From: Brevipalpus yothersi
Lineage: Eukaryota; Arthropoda; Arachnida; Trombidiformes; Tenuipalpidae
Direction: 5' to 3'
DNA length: 64,000 nt
NCBI GenBank assembly: GCA_003956705.1
Contig: QZCP01000092.1
Location: 62,001-126,000, forward strand
Shown: positions 25,201 through 38,904 of the stretch, piece after piece
How the letters are laid out: each line of letters starts with the position of its first letter
Position numbering within the stretch: position 1 is the first letter of the stretch
Position numbers and translations under genes: made by a program
Notes under the pieces: generated by a model
Database searches by the model: none
Seen by the model: only the letters and a program-made list of their open reading frames with translations
What the model was told of the DNA's origin: nothing

Positions 25201-26631
25201 CGATAGATGAAGATGCCAATAAAAATGGTGAGATTGCATATCAAATTTTGAAAGAGTCACTTGAAGGTGCAATCAAAATTGAATCTCGAAATAAAGCTGG
25301 ATACTTCAAGATTAATCGTCGATTAGATCGTGAAGAGATTAACGAAATAGAACTTTTAATACAAGCAAAAAATCCATCCAAAATTCGAGCTATTCCTGAG
25401 CACGAAAAAATTCATCTCAACTATCAGCCATCTGATCTCAGTCAGCTACGAGTGAAAATTGTACTCAACGATATTGATGATAATCCACCGAAATTCGAAC
25501 GAAATTCATACATTGAGGCTATCCGATGGGATATGCCTCTCAACTCTGATATCATGACATTCGTTGCCAAAGATCCTGATCCTAATGATTCCAAGAAGAT
25601 TGTCCAATACAGTTTGATCGATACTCAATACGTTTTCAATGATAAGCCATTCCTAAATGTTACCCATGTTTTCGATCTTAACAAGCATACTGGTGTGCTG
25701 CGTAACGATATTCCCTTGAAATCATTTGTCGGAGGTTTTTTCATCCTCAAAGTTCAAGCTAAAGGTGTTGAACATCTCGCTACAGATGACTCAGCATCCT
25801 CATCTTCATCTAGTTTATTCTATTCATCCTCCACTGATGGCGAAGATCATCATCAACCATCAGTTGATGAGATGGCAAAAGATTTATACTCAATTGCAAC
25901 AGTGAAATTATTTGTTCTCCGAGGAAGTGATCAAGCAAAATTTGTGTTCAATAAGAGTCCCAATCTTGTCCAAGAAGAAATTGATGAATTGAAAAATCAA
26001 CTCCAAGAAACTCTAGTCACCATGGCCAATCTTAATTGGCGTATTAATTTTCAAGAGATTCATTTTCAAGAGCGCAAAGATGGCTCATTAGATTTTGAAA
26101 GTAGTAGCACTTGCTTTCAAGTGTTCAAAGTGGCCGAAGATGATAGTCATGGTGATATAGTCTCATTTTCGGAAGCCATCAGACCTCTACGAAATTCATC
26201 TAAATTATTGAAAAATCTGTATGAACATTTCAGTATATCATCTGTGGAAGAATGTGTCAAACCGACCAGTTCGCCTTTACTATCACGACAAGAATTAGGT
26301 GTCGTTTTGATAGCACTTTTTATTGCCACATTTTCCATTATATTGGCATTCATTGCATCAACAACCAAGAAGAATTATCGAAAACAAATGAACAGTGTCT
26401 ACATCAATCGTTCCATGATGATTCCGAATGGTTCCCCTGGAAAACCTTTCACAATTATTAATGTGCCAAAGTGAGTAAATTGTTAAATTTTGCCAGTAGA
26501 AGTATTGATCAACTAATTGTGATTGGTTTTTTTCTTTCTCTAACAGTCAAGATCGAATTTCTGAATGGCAAGAGATAATGAATCCTCAATTAGATGCCTT
26601 GTCAGCTCGAAGTTTACCCACCATACGATGA
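19290..26631 (+). CDS. Large non-classical cadherin, CDH23/Cad87A-like
   Basis: Four exons: 19290-19398, 20583-24966, 25028-26470, 26547-26631; 2006 aa. I chose the 19290 ATG because exon 1 encodes a signal peptide (hydrophobic core FLTSVLLIILVATIKG) and its phase-1 end fits the acceptor at 20581-20582 exactly. About 14 cadherin repeats follow, with linker motifs DANDN (~155), DVQDEPP (~268), DINDQ (~414), DTNDN (~531), DVNDN (~664), DVNNKPP (~887), DINDN (~1146), DDNDN (~1294), NDTDDN (~1518), NDIDDN (~1645) and four degenerate ones. A membrane-proximal region (about 1790-1915) precedes the transmembrane helix (1923-1942) and a 64-residue tail ending SLPTIR. There is no laminin-G, EGF or beta-catenin-binding region, so it is not a classical or Fat-type cadherin. 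The order and spacing of the early repeats recall CDH23/Cad87A; orthology is not proven. Expected role: calcium-dependent adhesion at the cell surface. Confidence 0.92.
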
Positions 26632-26690
26632 TTTAGAATTGTTAAAAAAGTCTTTATCATACAAACACATTGATCAATTTTAATTAAATC

Positions 26691-26696
26691 AATAAA
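26691..26696 (+). terminator. Poly(A) signal AATAAA of the cadherin gene
   Basis: Canonical hexamer 60 nt after the cadherin stop codon. Confidence 0.8.
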
Positions 26697-27489
26697 TATA
26701 GACTGTGAATATGACCAATTCACATGTATGTATAAATCTATTCAATGTCGAAGTTATCCTGCTAAAGTTCACTCCCGCTCATGTGTAGGATGTGATCAGA
26801 ATATATGAATTCAATAATCACCAGAATAACATGGATACCCGCTAATCAGATCCATACCTATCCACGCTTAGAGAAGTCAGAATATTCAGAGTTCAGATTA
26901 GCTTTAATTTGCCAGTATTTTGTTCGATTTTGGAGTAGAATTCAGAATGCTTTCACTAAAATCAAATTATCTAGGAGTGGTAGTGAAAGTTCTTGGCTCA
27001 TTCAATTGATTGACTGACTATGAGCTTGATCTACTGAAAAGTTCCGGAGTGAAGATGGACCAGTAATGATCAAGAATTGGACTAGTAGCTGAATGATACT
27101 TCTAGTCCAAAACCTTAGTTTTTCACTTATATTGATGTTTTTATTGTTATATGAACTCTTATTCTGATCGATAAAAGATGATCTGTGAGGTTTGGCCTTT
27201 TCCTGGATTTTTCCTGGATCAATGTCATCAGCCATAAGTTACAGATGACACCAAACTTTATCTCATAGTCCTTCATAGAAAAAAACCGTTGCACAACTTG
27301 AACAGGATCGTTGATTAGAAAGAGTTATGATCAGCATTTTCTCAAGTGGATGATAAGAAGTTGTCTTGACAATACCTCCAATCGTATGATTGTATGAATT
27401 GAGCCACTCAATTAATTGACCCTTTTCTCACTAAACTCTGGAATTTCTCAAATTTTTGGTGGAATTTTCAGGTTGTTTCGTCCTTCAAA
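26697..27489. other. Intergenic region, cadherin to S1-like gene
   Basis: About 0.8 kb with no recognised gene and no long microsatellite. Confidence 0.5.
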
Positions 27490-28447
27490 ATGCTTTTGAA
27501 AGTATTGATTGTCTTGATATACTCAGGTAAGTAATCTGAAATACCTATTGGCGAAAGTATCACAAGTTTCTCGAGAAACAAAATTTCCCCATTTTAAGCT
27601 GAAAAATTGATAAAAGGTTAATTTCTGACTCTTTTTCATAAAGTTTTCAACTTACAATGTCATGCAAAGATAGTTGAAGAACGTCGAGGTAAGAGACTTA
27701 ATTCTATATTCAGGATTGAAAATCGGATGCCTGTTATTTTGACCACAGATCATTGCGTTAGTGCCAAGTTGCCCTTACGATCTTGGGAAATCAAGCCATA
27801 TCCATTTGTTGTTCATGTCTGGTGAGAGCCAATAATTTCATTGAGAATAAAAGAATCTTGCTGAAATGATTCTCTCTCTTAGGAACATCAGATTTAACGA
27901 AGAAGAAAAGTCCTGCATTGGAATTGTTGCAAAAAATGATACAATATTGATACCAAATTGGTGTATACGGGCAGATGATGGTGAAAAACATGGCCATATA
28001 GCAATATATGCACCGAAATCTAGTGAATTGATGACCCATTTTTCTCGATCAAAACGAGACAATAGATATGATGAACGATTTGATCTGATCTTTATCAGTG
28101 ATGATGTGAGAGATATTCTCGCACCGAATGAAACTTTCGCATCGAATATTCCCAATGCCGAAGTACTCAAGCTGCCAATAAACGTTCCATCTCATCTGAA
28201 ACCGATCTGCTTCTGGCCTCAAGGTAATCCATATGGTGGCAATAATACACTTCAAATATTTTTAGCATGGAGACAGGTTAAAGATTACATACTTCTGATT
28301 CAACAAAAGTCAAGTCGCCCAATAAACAAAGGTGAATCAATCGAATCATTCAAAGCTAAGTACACTCAAGCATCTGAGGTTATGCTTTCTGTTGATTTTG
28401 ATAATGATAATGCATTGATTTTGTCAAGTTTCCTTTTAAAAAATTAA
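27490..28447 (+). CDS. Trypsin-fold (S1) pseudoprotease-like secreted protein
   Basis: Three exons: 27490-27526, 27644-27821, 27883-28447; 259 aa, close to trypsin length. Residues 1-20 are a signal peptide. The middle follows the first half of an S1 domain: PYPFVVHVW (~64-72, like PWxVSL), Cys83 in SCIGIV (like CGGSLI), NWC at 97-99 where proteases have the catalytic AHC, FDLIFI at 138-143 (like the DIALL strand carrying the catalytic Asp) and LKPICF at 177-182 (like QPICLP). The catalytic His is therefore Trp98, and no GDSGGP serine loop or later disulphide cysteines follow; the last ~60 residues do not match the S1 fold. It is either a degenerate protease homologue with a new C-terminus or a decaying paralogue. 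Splice phases fit, and two AATAAA signals follow, which favours an expressed gene. The S1 link is by eye and modest. Confidence 0.6.
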
Positions 28448-28499
28448 TCATTAAGTGCATATGACAAACTGCTCGAATGAACCTTTGAAAAAAGGGAAG

Positions 28500-28547
28500 A
28501 ATAAAATGTTAAAGAATATATAGAGAAATACATAAATATACAATAAA
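28500..28547 (+). terminator. Two poly(A) signals after the S1-like gene
   Basis: AATAAA occurs at 28500-28505 and again at 28542-28547, 53 and 95 nt after the stop codon. Confidence 0.65.
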
Positions 28548-31500
28548 ATGAAGCTTCTGGTCTATGGATTTTTGGTTCAAAATGGATTCATTGCAAAGTT
28601 TTTGGGAAAAATTTGCGTAAAATCAATAATGCTATCTAGCTTGCCAATAGTCATTCGTTTATCGAGAGTATGAGGAGTAATTCTATCCAAATCAAATTTC
28701 TAATTAACAAGAGGGAAATTCTGGAGCCTTCTTGCAGATACTAACACTGACCAATTTGATCGACCATCAAACTAAAAAATCGATGCAAACAGTGACCAAT
28801 ACTAGGCATCACCTCGCATTGGTCAGTGCGAAACGATATTGATGTTCTTAAAATAGGAAGAGCAAAAAAAGAATAAGTTTCTCTGAAGGCAATTGGCAAT
28901 GAAGAAACTGTTAAGAAGATGAATTTTTCCACTTTTCTCTTCATGTTAAGCTTGGTAAATAAACTTGACATTCACAGGAAATCGAATATATTTGATGTCC
29001 CATCAAGAGACAGAAGAAGAAGAAGAAGAGGAAAGATGAGGACTTGAGAGTGGTTACTGTGTAGTGAAGGGAAAATGAATAAGGAAGCAATTGTCATCAT
29101 CATTTTCTTGTAGAGAGAAAAAAAAGATACTTAACCGGTTAAAACGGTATGTGTTTTGATCATCTCAAAACACACTCAAGTGGTCAGTTGATTTAAATGC
29201 AAAATGACCACTCCATGTGGACACGATTTTTTTCTCTCCATCTATCTCGTCCATCTTTAACCACCACTGCTGCTGATTATCACTTTCTATTTTTCACTTC
29301 ATCTTGATTGGATCAGTTGAAAAAGCAGCAAAAGTAACAACCCAAACGGAAATGAGTTGAGATCGGGCAGCTTGTACTGGTCAGTAAGAAAAAATGACTG
29401 GTGCATTAAATTAATCAGTTAGAGGTGGACATAAAATACAAAGTAAAAAAAGGTTAGTTTGGATGGTATGTATGAGTGTGTGTACAAATAGATTCATTTT
29501 CATGGAATACTTGCTCAGCGAAACTGAAAATTGTTTACAAGTTGAAGCAAATATACATGAGAAATTCTTCAACTTGAGCAAATTATCTTTTTTTCAACAT
29601 GTGTGTGTATGGCTGCAATGGAAAGTTTTCCCTATACTTGAAACTTTTGCATTAGTCTTGGAGTTTAACAGCTTTCAGAGTATTCCTTAACTAATCGAAA
29701 TGTTTACTATTTCATATCAACAACATTTCAATTACTTTTGGATGCCCAAAATCTAGCTGAAGTCTAGGCGTTGATGATACTTCGCAAGATTGAGAGAATA
29801 TTTTTCACATGACAAGGAACAGGAAATGATATTCATGGTATGATGATTCTCATCAACAACTGAGATTCAACAGTTGATTAAAATGGTAAGGTTTGAATAA
29901 CAGCTGAATTAAGAGACATGAGCTATGGAGTAATCAATATAGAACTTTCAAATTTTTGGAATATTGTCCACAACATTATCAATATCATGGGAAATCGTTC
30001 TTCTGGGATGTAAAAATGATTGTAAATACCATGTATATAACTTTGATAGCTGTACTAGAATCTTGTTAATTTTACAAGGCCAAAAATTTCATTCACAACA
30101 TTGGAATCTAGATGTTCTGACAATTAAAGCTTCAACGTTCTGATGAAATTGACAAAAATAATTATGATGATCATTTTATTTCTTTCCCTTTCTATTGTTT
30201 AATCAAATGACTGTCATTTCAATAGAAAAATTCATTCTCCATTCTGGAGATACCAGGAAAAGAGAAAAGCAGCTGAGATGGAAGCTAATTAAGAAAAGTT
30301 TTAATTCATTCATCGAGAATAATTCAAGCATGCCAACACTAATGAGCATCCCAAAGTCAAAAGATGGAGAGTGACCATGAAGACCCCTCTTCACAACTAG
30401 ACCAACGAATCAGCATCATGATATATCGCCCATTCACGTTTAATTTTCATTGTATATTATCTTCCTTATTAACTAATCATTTTACATTGGTTAATGTGTA
30501 TTATCAAGAAAAAGAAGAAGAAAAAAATCAACTTCCACATCATCATAACCATTCAATAGTTGTTGCGTGCAATGTTGACCAGGGATGAATGATCTCACAG
30601 CTTGTTTTTGGGAAGAAAAAAACTAAAACTTGGAAGTAATCATGATTCAACATTACTGATATCAGATTGAGCTTGTATTGGTGATATCATTCCATGTAAA
30701 TTTTCAAATTCAGAATGAGGTATGAACAGATTATGGATATATTATAATCATTTTTCATTGGATCATGATACTGTTCGATAGTTAATGGCCATTGAGCTGA
30801 ATTTAATGGAAGCTTTATCTCATTTGGCAATTGAATACTGTTGACTTGGAATTCATTCATCGAACCTGAGAGAATTTCAGGATTGGATCATAATGGTTAG
30901 AAAAATGTCAAAGAAAGGTATATTGATCACTTCGATTGATAAAGTTCAACAATCAGCTGAATGAGTATGATAATATGATGAAAGTCTAGAATTCTGGTCA
31001 TCAAATTAATTGCTCTGGTCATTACTCAACTAAGGAGAGAGAATATTTTTAATTACTGAGCAGTTTATGATAGTTTGTACTATTAATTAGCATGTTTTTC
31101 AAGGGTAAGATATCCAATTCAACACCAAAAACGCTGTCTTCACAGTAGGAAAAGAATTTCATCACTTTTTTAACCCTTTTTAAGAGAAGAGAAACTTTCT
31201 CTCACAAAATCATTAGTTTCACAAAAGTTATCAGACACACATAATCACTCAATCATCATCTTGTATTTGTCATCAATTAGTGGTGTGGGAGTTGAAAAAA
31301 TATTTGAATATATGCTAATGATTTGAGTCAGAAGCACACTAGTCTTCATACTTCACAAGTTCATCTTCTCATCTTTTCATCCTCATTCCTTTCATCACTC
31401 GTCATTTCGCTTTTTTCTTTTTTCTTCTCTCATCTCTCTTCTCCATCTTATTCCGAGAACCACTGTGTTCCATGTGTTTGTGAAGATCATTTTCCGGCTC

Positions 31501-34332
31501 ATAAATTATCATCCAGTCACTCACTATCATGAAAATTCAACATCAAGGCTGGTGGATCAGATAATTTGAATACTAATAGGAAAGAGAAAGAAAGAGAGAG
31601 AATCGAGTAATCCAGGTAGAGAGTGCCCTTAAGGAGCTGTAATGTAAAGAAAACAAAAGTTGCCCAAGCATTGAGCTATCAAAACGCTTTTTGGAAGAAA
31701 AATTTTTACCTGATTTGTGTGTTCACATTCACAAGTCATCATTCCAACACCCAATTCCATGGACAGAAGTAGATGGAAGGTATTCAAATTCAAAAGATTA
31801 ATTTTTCTTCTCAAAAAGATAATCATCATCACACACTTATACACAAACTGTGAGCACAAAGTGAATACTAATGGTTTGACTGATAATGCTTACTCTCATT
31901 TTATCATCATCGAAAGTTCAGATCAATTATTATTACTCTCCTTCTACTCATCGGCAACAAAAATTCGAAATGATCAGAAGAAAGAACGAAAGAAAGAGAG
32001 AGAAGAAAAGTTCAATCCACCTCATGTGGAGATTGAATAATATTTTTCTTATTTTTTATTATCATTTTTTACCATTCTATCTATTATATCTACCTCTTTT
32101 TTATTCTAGATTAAAAAATTCGATAAATGAGTTCACTATCACTGATCAATCTGATGAAGTTTGATGTATGAGAGTGTGTGTATATATATATTGTGGCGAT
32201 ATTTGGTATTGATGGTGGCTTCAAGGTGCCAGTTTAGGGCAAAATTGATATTGGAATACAAAAATGATTATCCGAAAAAAATTGTGCTCCAGGTTAAGGT
32301 AAAAAATGATGGATAAATTTTATTTCTCTCCATCCTCATCAACATTAACAACAACAACAACATCGATAACCAAAACATTCTCCTTATTTTGTCTATGATA
32401 GTCTAGTTTCCAGCTGATAATGTATCATGTAACATGTTTTATTGAAGGAAGAAGAGGAAGAAGAAAAAAATCACTTTCATACACTACTGATACAGTTGAT
32501 TTATTTTGCTTCTATTCAGATTCCAGATAGATAGTGATCAATAGAATCGATCACTGTTCGACTGATAAACATATTATGATGAATTAATTGAAACTGTACG
32601 TCTATTCAGTCCAATCGATTACCGGTGAACTTGGCCCCGATTTCATGATAGGATAGTTCTATTGCTCCCGGCTGATGATCTAATCAGATATTATCTATCT
32701 GCACTCAGTAACTGGCAAGATAGAGAGAAAGAGAGAGGTTTTCTTTATCATTTTATTGGGAAAATTTGATGTTTCAAATTGCTGCTCAAAAGAAGAGAGA
32801 GAGAGAGAGAAAGTTTTTACATGACTTTTTGTCATATTTGTGAAATTTTTTCTCGCTCAAAGGAAGTTGAGAAATGCATTAATTTTATTATTTGATTATA
32901 TCGCACCTGATGATAAATTACATTAATAATAATCGATTGATATCAGATACATGTAATAGATGGAGATGGAAAAAATTTTGCCATCGATAGGAGACTTAAT
33001 CAGTCTCAAAATTAATAGAAAATCATAAAACAAATGATTTTTATTCTACTTTCTAATGTTTCATGGAGCAACAAAAAAAAGTTTGGGAAAATTAATCAAT
33101 TAACTGAATAAAAGAGTGTAATAAACTAAATAAAAACCTTTTTTTCATTACTGTTGACAACGAAATCAATTTAAAAATAACAAAAGATTACCTCACTTTC
33201 ACTTTGAACACTCGAAAAAGGAGCAAAGTTTGGAAAAATTTTCCAAGAGATCAGTCAAAATACATTTGTATACATGAACATGGTGCATGAAAATTGAAAA
33301 GATAAATTCAATTCAATTGAGAAGGAAAATTCTCCATCTTCTAGAGGAAGTGATACACTATTTATTGAGAATAAATCGAGGTATTTGTTAACACTATCAC
33401 CAATACTACTTATATAGTATTCTTTTAAAATAAAATTCTAATTTTGACATTTGAAAATAAGTAACCTTTGCTCATATTCCCTAATCTTTATTCGCCGATT
33501 TGCTGAAAATTCGATAATTTTCTGTCAGGAAAAACATCGAATAGGAACCTTGCTGGGTCTACATGAGAATAAATGATTCGAATACCAAAGTACCCATATT
33601 GTCATGATAAGCAGTGAACAAAAAGAAATTGATTGATTTTGAAGAGAGCGAAAAAGAAACAAATATCAATTAAAACAGTCAAATGTGACTTATTATTAAT
33701 CAAAAAAAGGGTGTAAAAAGGATTCTAATGGATTTGATAGGTATGCACTCAACAATTGGTGGAGAAAATATTATCGATAGTCACTTCAAAATCATGATAA
33801 GGTGCTGAAAAAGTGTTCACACATTCATTTTCCTTGAGGTGTCAAATGATGTATTAAAGGAATACAGTAGTTACCAAAATCGATGGCTTTCACCATGAAT
33901 TCATGAATTTGCGCCACCACCACCAGATAATAGCTTTTCAAAACGTCACACACACACAAACCAAACGTATTGAAATCTTAAATCAACGTTAATTTTTTCT
34001 TCTTCTTCTTCTTTCTGTTCAATTTCACTATTATTCATTCGAATCAAACACCCAAAAATGTGAATGCATGTTATCACATAGAACCTTATCTACCTGGCCA
34101 AGGTTTCATACCAACCATATCGAACGATCATCTTTTTCCATTTCAGTCACACACGCACACATGGTATACACATGGTATACACTTGGTATACATACATGGC
34201 TGTGATCAAGTCCCACAGACTTTTCCCTTCATGCTCGGAATGACTGACTTATTCACCAATCCTAGATATTGTGTAGGAGTTAAGGGCGAGAAAATTACAC
34301 AGACAAAAAAGTGGCCCTCAATCTTTTTTTCA

Positions 34333-34383
<51 letters not shown>
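34333..34383. repeat. CT microsatellite, one interruption
   Basis: About 50 nt CT tract with a TTT interruption near 34346. Confidence 0.95.
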
Positions 34384-34385
<2 letters not shown>

Positions 34386-36556
34386 ATCTCTGTCCCCATT
34401 TTTTGAGTGTAGGCAGATGACTGATTATTGCCTCCACCATCAGTTATCATTCGTATCAATTCAAATGGTACATGACCATTGGAATTCATGAAAGAAAGAC
34501 ACTATCAATTCAGAGACTGGAAGAATTTTATCGTTTTTTTTTCTTCTTCTTCTTCTCGATGTCCTCAACCATCCAGTCTTCTTTTGATCTTATATGTAGT
34601 CAATGGTAAAGATGCTGCTCTTTGATATGAATTTTGGAGAACACACACACAGCTACACACATGCATACAACTGTGTACATATACAATTGGGTGCGTCAAT
34701 GACTATATTCTTGATGGATGGAAAAAGTCTTGGATAATTTTTTTGAATTTCTCACAACAAAAAGAGTCTTGTAGGCCCACGCATTTCTTTTTCACTATCA
34801 ATGTTCGTGATTTGATGAGCAATATTCATTTTCTTTCTCTCTCAACTATCCTCTTTTGTCATCATCACGAATTGAATACATCACTTCTGGTTGTATACAC
34901 ACACTGGCTAACCTAGCCATTCTAAGATGATAATTTTGGACAAGAGAGAGCGGATTAGGTGAGAACATTATCTTCTCTGAGAGATATATTCTGGAAAAAT
35001 AATGGAAAAATAAGATGCTTGTTTTTGTATTTGTTTTCGCGCTTAATTGTTATTAAAATGCAGAGAATATTTCAAAATATGCTCTCTCTCTCTCCCTCAT
35101 CTGTGGCTTCTCCTCCTTCTGTTCATTTTCGGTATAACATTGAGCTTCTCATGATGATGCGAATGGCCCAGGCAAGCTGTATGCTGAAGAGTCAAAGTAA
35201 ACGTCAAAATTTGAAGGATAATGATAGCAAAAGATGACGATTTCCTGATTCGGCTTATATCCTTCGAATTTGAATTCCATGAGTGTATCAGTGTGTGTAT
35301 GTAGAGAAAGAGAGAAGAATAATAATGATACAAGAAAAGCATTCGAAAAAGGGAGAGAAAAATGCATGAATTCCTCCTACTTTTCTCTATTCTCGAGTTC
35401 TAAGGGAAAGATGAGATCAACTCTTTCGAGGCCCATCGAAGAGATCGTGAGTGGACGAATGACAGTCAAATATACATGGTATTTTTGGGTGATGCAATTG
35501 GAATTCGAATGAAAATAAAGTTCCTCAGTGAAGAATATCTCATCACTTACCAATTTTGAATTTCTAACTGAGCGGGAATGCTGCTCGTGTGAGTGTATGA
35601 ATTGTTGGTGTAGATGACGATATGGGAAGATGATAATGCCTCGTGTAAGTAGTGTGTGAGCGTGGAGAGATATGATCATTGATTATCACTCATAATAAAC
35701 CGATTCCCTCAGCGTGAGTGTACCTCATGGTCGAAGATTCTTTTTTTGGGAATAAAATTCATGAAAAAAGAAAGAGTTAAAATTGTCCACCTGACTGTCA
35801 AATGATATCATGGAGGAATCTGAAAAACAGATTCAGGGATGATGATAGACGAAACTAAGTAGATACGATCAGCTAGTAGTTGGAAGCAGTTTTTTCCACC
35901 TGATAGGGATGAAAAAATCAATCTAGAGAAAGTCATTTATCGATTGATGTGATGATTTTAAGACGCCAATGAAATTGGCGGGAAAAAAGATGTCATTGAA
36001 TAAATTATTGCAAAGCCTTAGATGACCCAATTTTTTTGTCAGCAAATTAAAGTGAGCATCAATCACTTTCATGATCGTCCACTAGAGTGAAATAAAGAGA
36101 GAGAGAGAGAAAGATAGATTGATAGATGGATGAAACTGATGACCATGTTGACTTGATATCATTTTCATTGACTTTTAATCCTCGCCTTGAGGGGTTGGCA
36201 GAATTATTGATGATTCGAGTGCAGATGGAAGAGAGAGAGGAAAAGAATGCCAATAGATGAGGACATTTCGTCATCATCACCAAGATTTGACCTGTTCATG
36301 ATGAAAACAAACAACTTTCCATTCGAATTATATTGCTGCTCGATTATTTGAATCAACCCACTTTTGATTGGTGAACCCTTATTCGGCTTGTCCAAAATGA
36401 AAAAGCACCTCTCTTCAAGGTATATATTAATAATTGCTTTGGTCACCAGAAGCGAATAGAAAGAGAGAGACAAATTCTTTCATTCGATATCGATAGGGTT
36501 ATCGATTGGAAGAAAATTTTATTATTATCGGTATATTTTGTATGGCACTAAAACTA

Positions 36557-36559
<3 letters not shown>

Positions 36560-36599
<40 letters not shown>
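36560..36599. repeat. (CT)20 microsatellite
   Basis: 40 nt CT tract; a 63 nt GA tract lies only 225 nt further on in the opposite orientation. Confidence 0.97.
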
Positions 36600-36601
<2 letters not shown>

Positions 36602-36821
36602 AATTCGATATGGAATGCATTCTATAATCCATCAATTTTTAGCTCAAATCTGGTCTCGCTTCAAGATTTGTGAACACAAGTAGTTCCCATAAGCATTTTT
36701 ATGATATATTCTTCACCATCTTTTACACTTTACTAAGCGAGAACACAAATTTCGGCCTACACTGGATGACCTGGGTGGACCTTTCTCAATCTATCTCTCT
36801 AAATTCGAAAAGATGAGGATT

Positions 36822-36824
<3 letters not shown>

Positions 36825-36887
<63 letters not shown>
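36825..36887. repeat. (AG)31 microsatellite
   Basis: 63 nt AG tract. With the CT tract at 36560-36599 it forms a potential inverted repeat with a loop of about 225 nt. Confidence 0.97.
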
Positions 36888-36890
<3 letters not shown>

Positions 36891-38843
36891 GAAGGCGTGA
36901 TCATCTTAACCGAAAAAATTTGATTGAGGATCAACTATTATTTGAGTGCATTTTTTCTGTCAGATCAATTTTAGGCCAAAAGCATTGAGGAAGCAATCCA
37001 AATCAATCACATTTTTTGATACGTGAATTTTTTCTTGTGAGCTGGGAAAAGAAATAATGATGATAATATTTTCTCCTCTTTCTCTCTCTTTCTTTCCTCC
37101 TTTATTCAAATCTATCTGATTAGAATAGGGTGGCTCAATTTGGGCTCATCTTCATCTCCCTCTCTATTCTATTTTTTCATAAAATGTTCAGTGTCATCAC
37201 AGGAAACAATTATACATCACGTTTTAGAGGAAATCAATGGCCACCCTAATTTGCATAGAATATCTTCCTTTTTGAAGCCTTTATTTTGGCTATTTTGGTG
37301 TGCTTTTTTTCCAGATCACTCGGTCAATGGCCAAGTATTATTGTAGAATGGCCATAAAATAGTTCTAAAACAGTTCTTTTTCAATCTCTTTCTCTCTCTC
37401 TTATTGTTTTCTTGGTCATTCCTGGAAAGTGAACAAATTGACTTACCAACCAGGATGACCAACTTATGAGATTATTTTACACTTTCAATGTGATGAGAAA
37501 AATTTTTGTGTGCTTCTCACTAATGGAAAATACTTTTTCCAGATCAATTTTTATAAGGGTTTGTAAATTGAAATGGATAAACATGGTAGTGTATTCCTCC
37601 TTAAATGAGGTATTGTTAAAATAGAATTAAAGTAGACAATCTATTTTAATAGGGAAAACCTAAGTCAAAAGCGAAAAAAAAGAGGAGAGAAAAAAGTTGG
37701 TAATAAGAGGTAGAAAAAAAAGATGAACCCATGAGAAATCGAGAGATAATCTTTACTGTCATACAGAATAAGCTAATTGGAAGATTAGTTTACCTGTTGA
37801 AACTGAATTTATCGATTCAATAAAGGAGCTTAAATTGAGCCTAATTATCTCTAATTTATCCTACTTTTTGTTGTTGTTGAAAATCTTCGAATATGATGAA
37901 AAAATTTTGGGAAAAAATTCGAAATCCCTTGATTCAGATGTTGTCTAATTTACAAACGCTATCTTCAGTTGTCGTTACATTCACTTTCTTCGTCCCAACG
38001 AAATTTCAACTCTACTTCGACCTTAGAAGCAATTATGACCAATAGTGTTGATGCATCGTCACTGTTGATCAAAATTCAAAGATTTTTTCCGCCATTCTTT
38101 TTCACACTTTCATGGATGAATTTATGATTTGTATTCCCTCAAAATTCGATGATACACTCACAATTGGACCGATACTATCTGTTGACTGATACAGTCAGCG
38201 AAGATCAAAAGATGGTTGCTTGGCCTATTGTGTGGCTATTTTGTGGTCACCTTGACCCATTCAATTTTTTTTCATCGATAAGCTTGAAATCACAAATCGA
38301 AGAGTAGATAAAGGCAATCGTACCTGAATTTTGTGTATAATCTGATGAGATGAGGTTTGTCCAAGGAGCCGCCTTGGGCAAGAAATAATCTCTCTCTCTC
38401 TCTCTCTTGGTCTTATATTTGATAGAATGTATTGTTGATAGTTCATTTTGGGAAAACATGATGCCTGATGCTCAATTTTTGAATAACTTTGATCTCAATT
38501 TTTACATTTGAATGGTCACTAACCAACATTATCTAGCCATTTATAAATTGTTGTAGCATACACACATAATACACTAATGGGACGATCCAGTGTATATGAA
38601 TTTAATAGATGTATCGGAAAGAAAGCAATTTAACAATCGTGAATGAACCACCCTGAACCTTTCAATCGCTAAAATTGATGCTATTATTGTGATTTTTATT
38701 GTGGCCACCACTATTTCCACACAATATGTGTCCCAGAACATGGAAATCTATGGAAAAAATTGAATGCTATGAAAAAAGAATTCGAATGCCAAAAGAAAAT
38801 ATGAGAAAATTCCCGCTTCTATAAGAAGAGCGGCCTTTTGAAG

Positions 38844-38848
<5 letters not shown>

Positions 38849-38902
<54 letters not shown>
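38849..38902. repeat. (CT)27 microsatellite
   Basis: 54 nt uninterrupted CT tract. Confidence 0.97.

Positions 38903-38904
<2 letters not shown>

Noticed and set aside
27689..27713. Extra 25 bp intron in the S1-like gene (GTAAGA...CAG)
   Set aside because: Too short to splice, and removing it leads to an early stop, while reading through keeps the frame into the S1-like segment.
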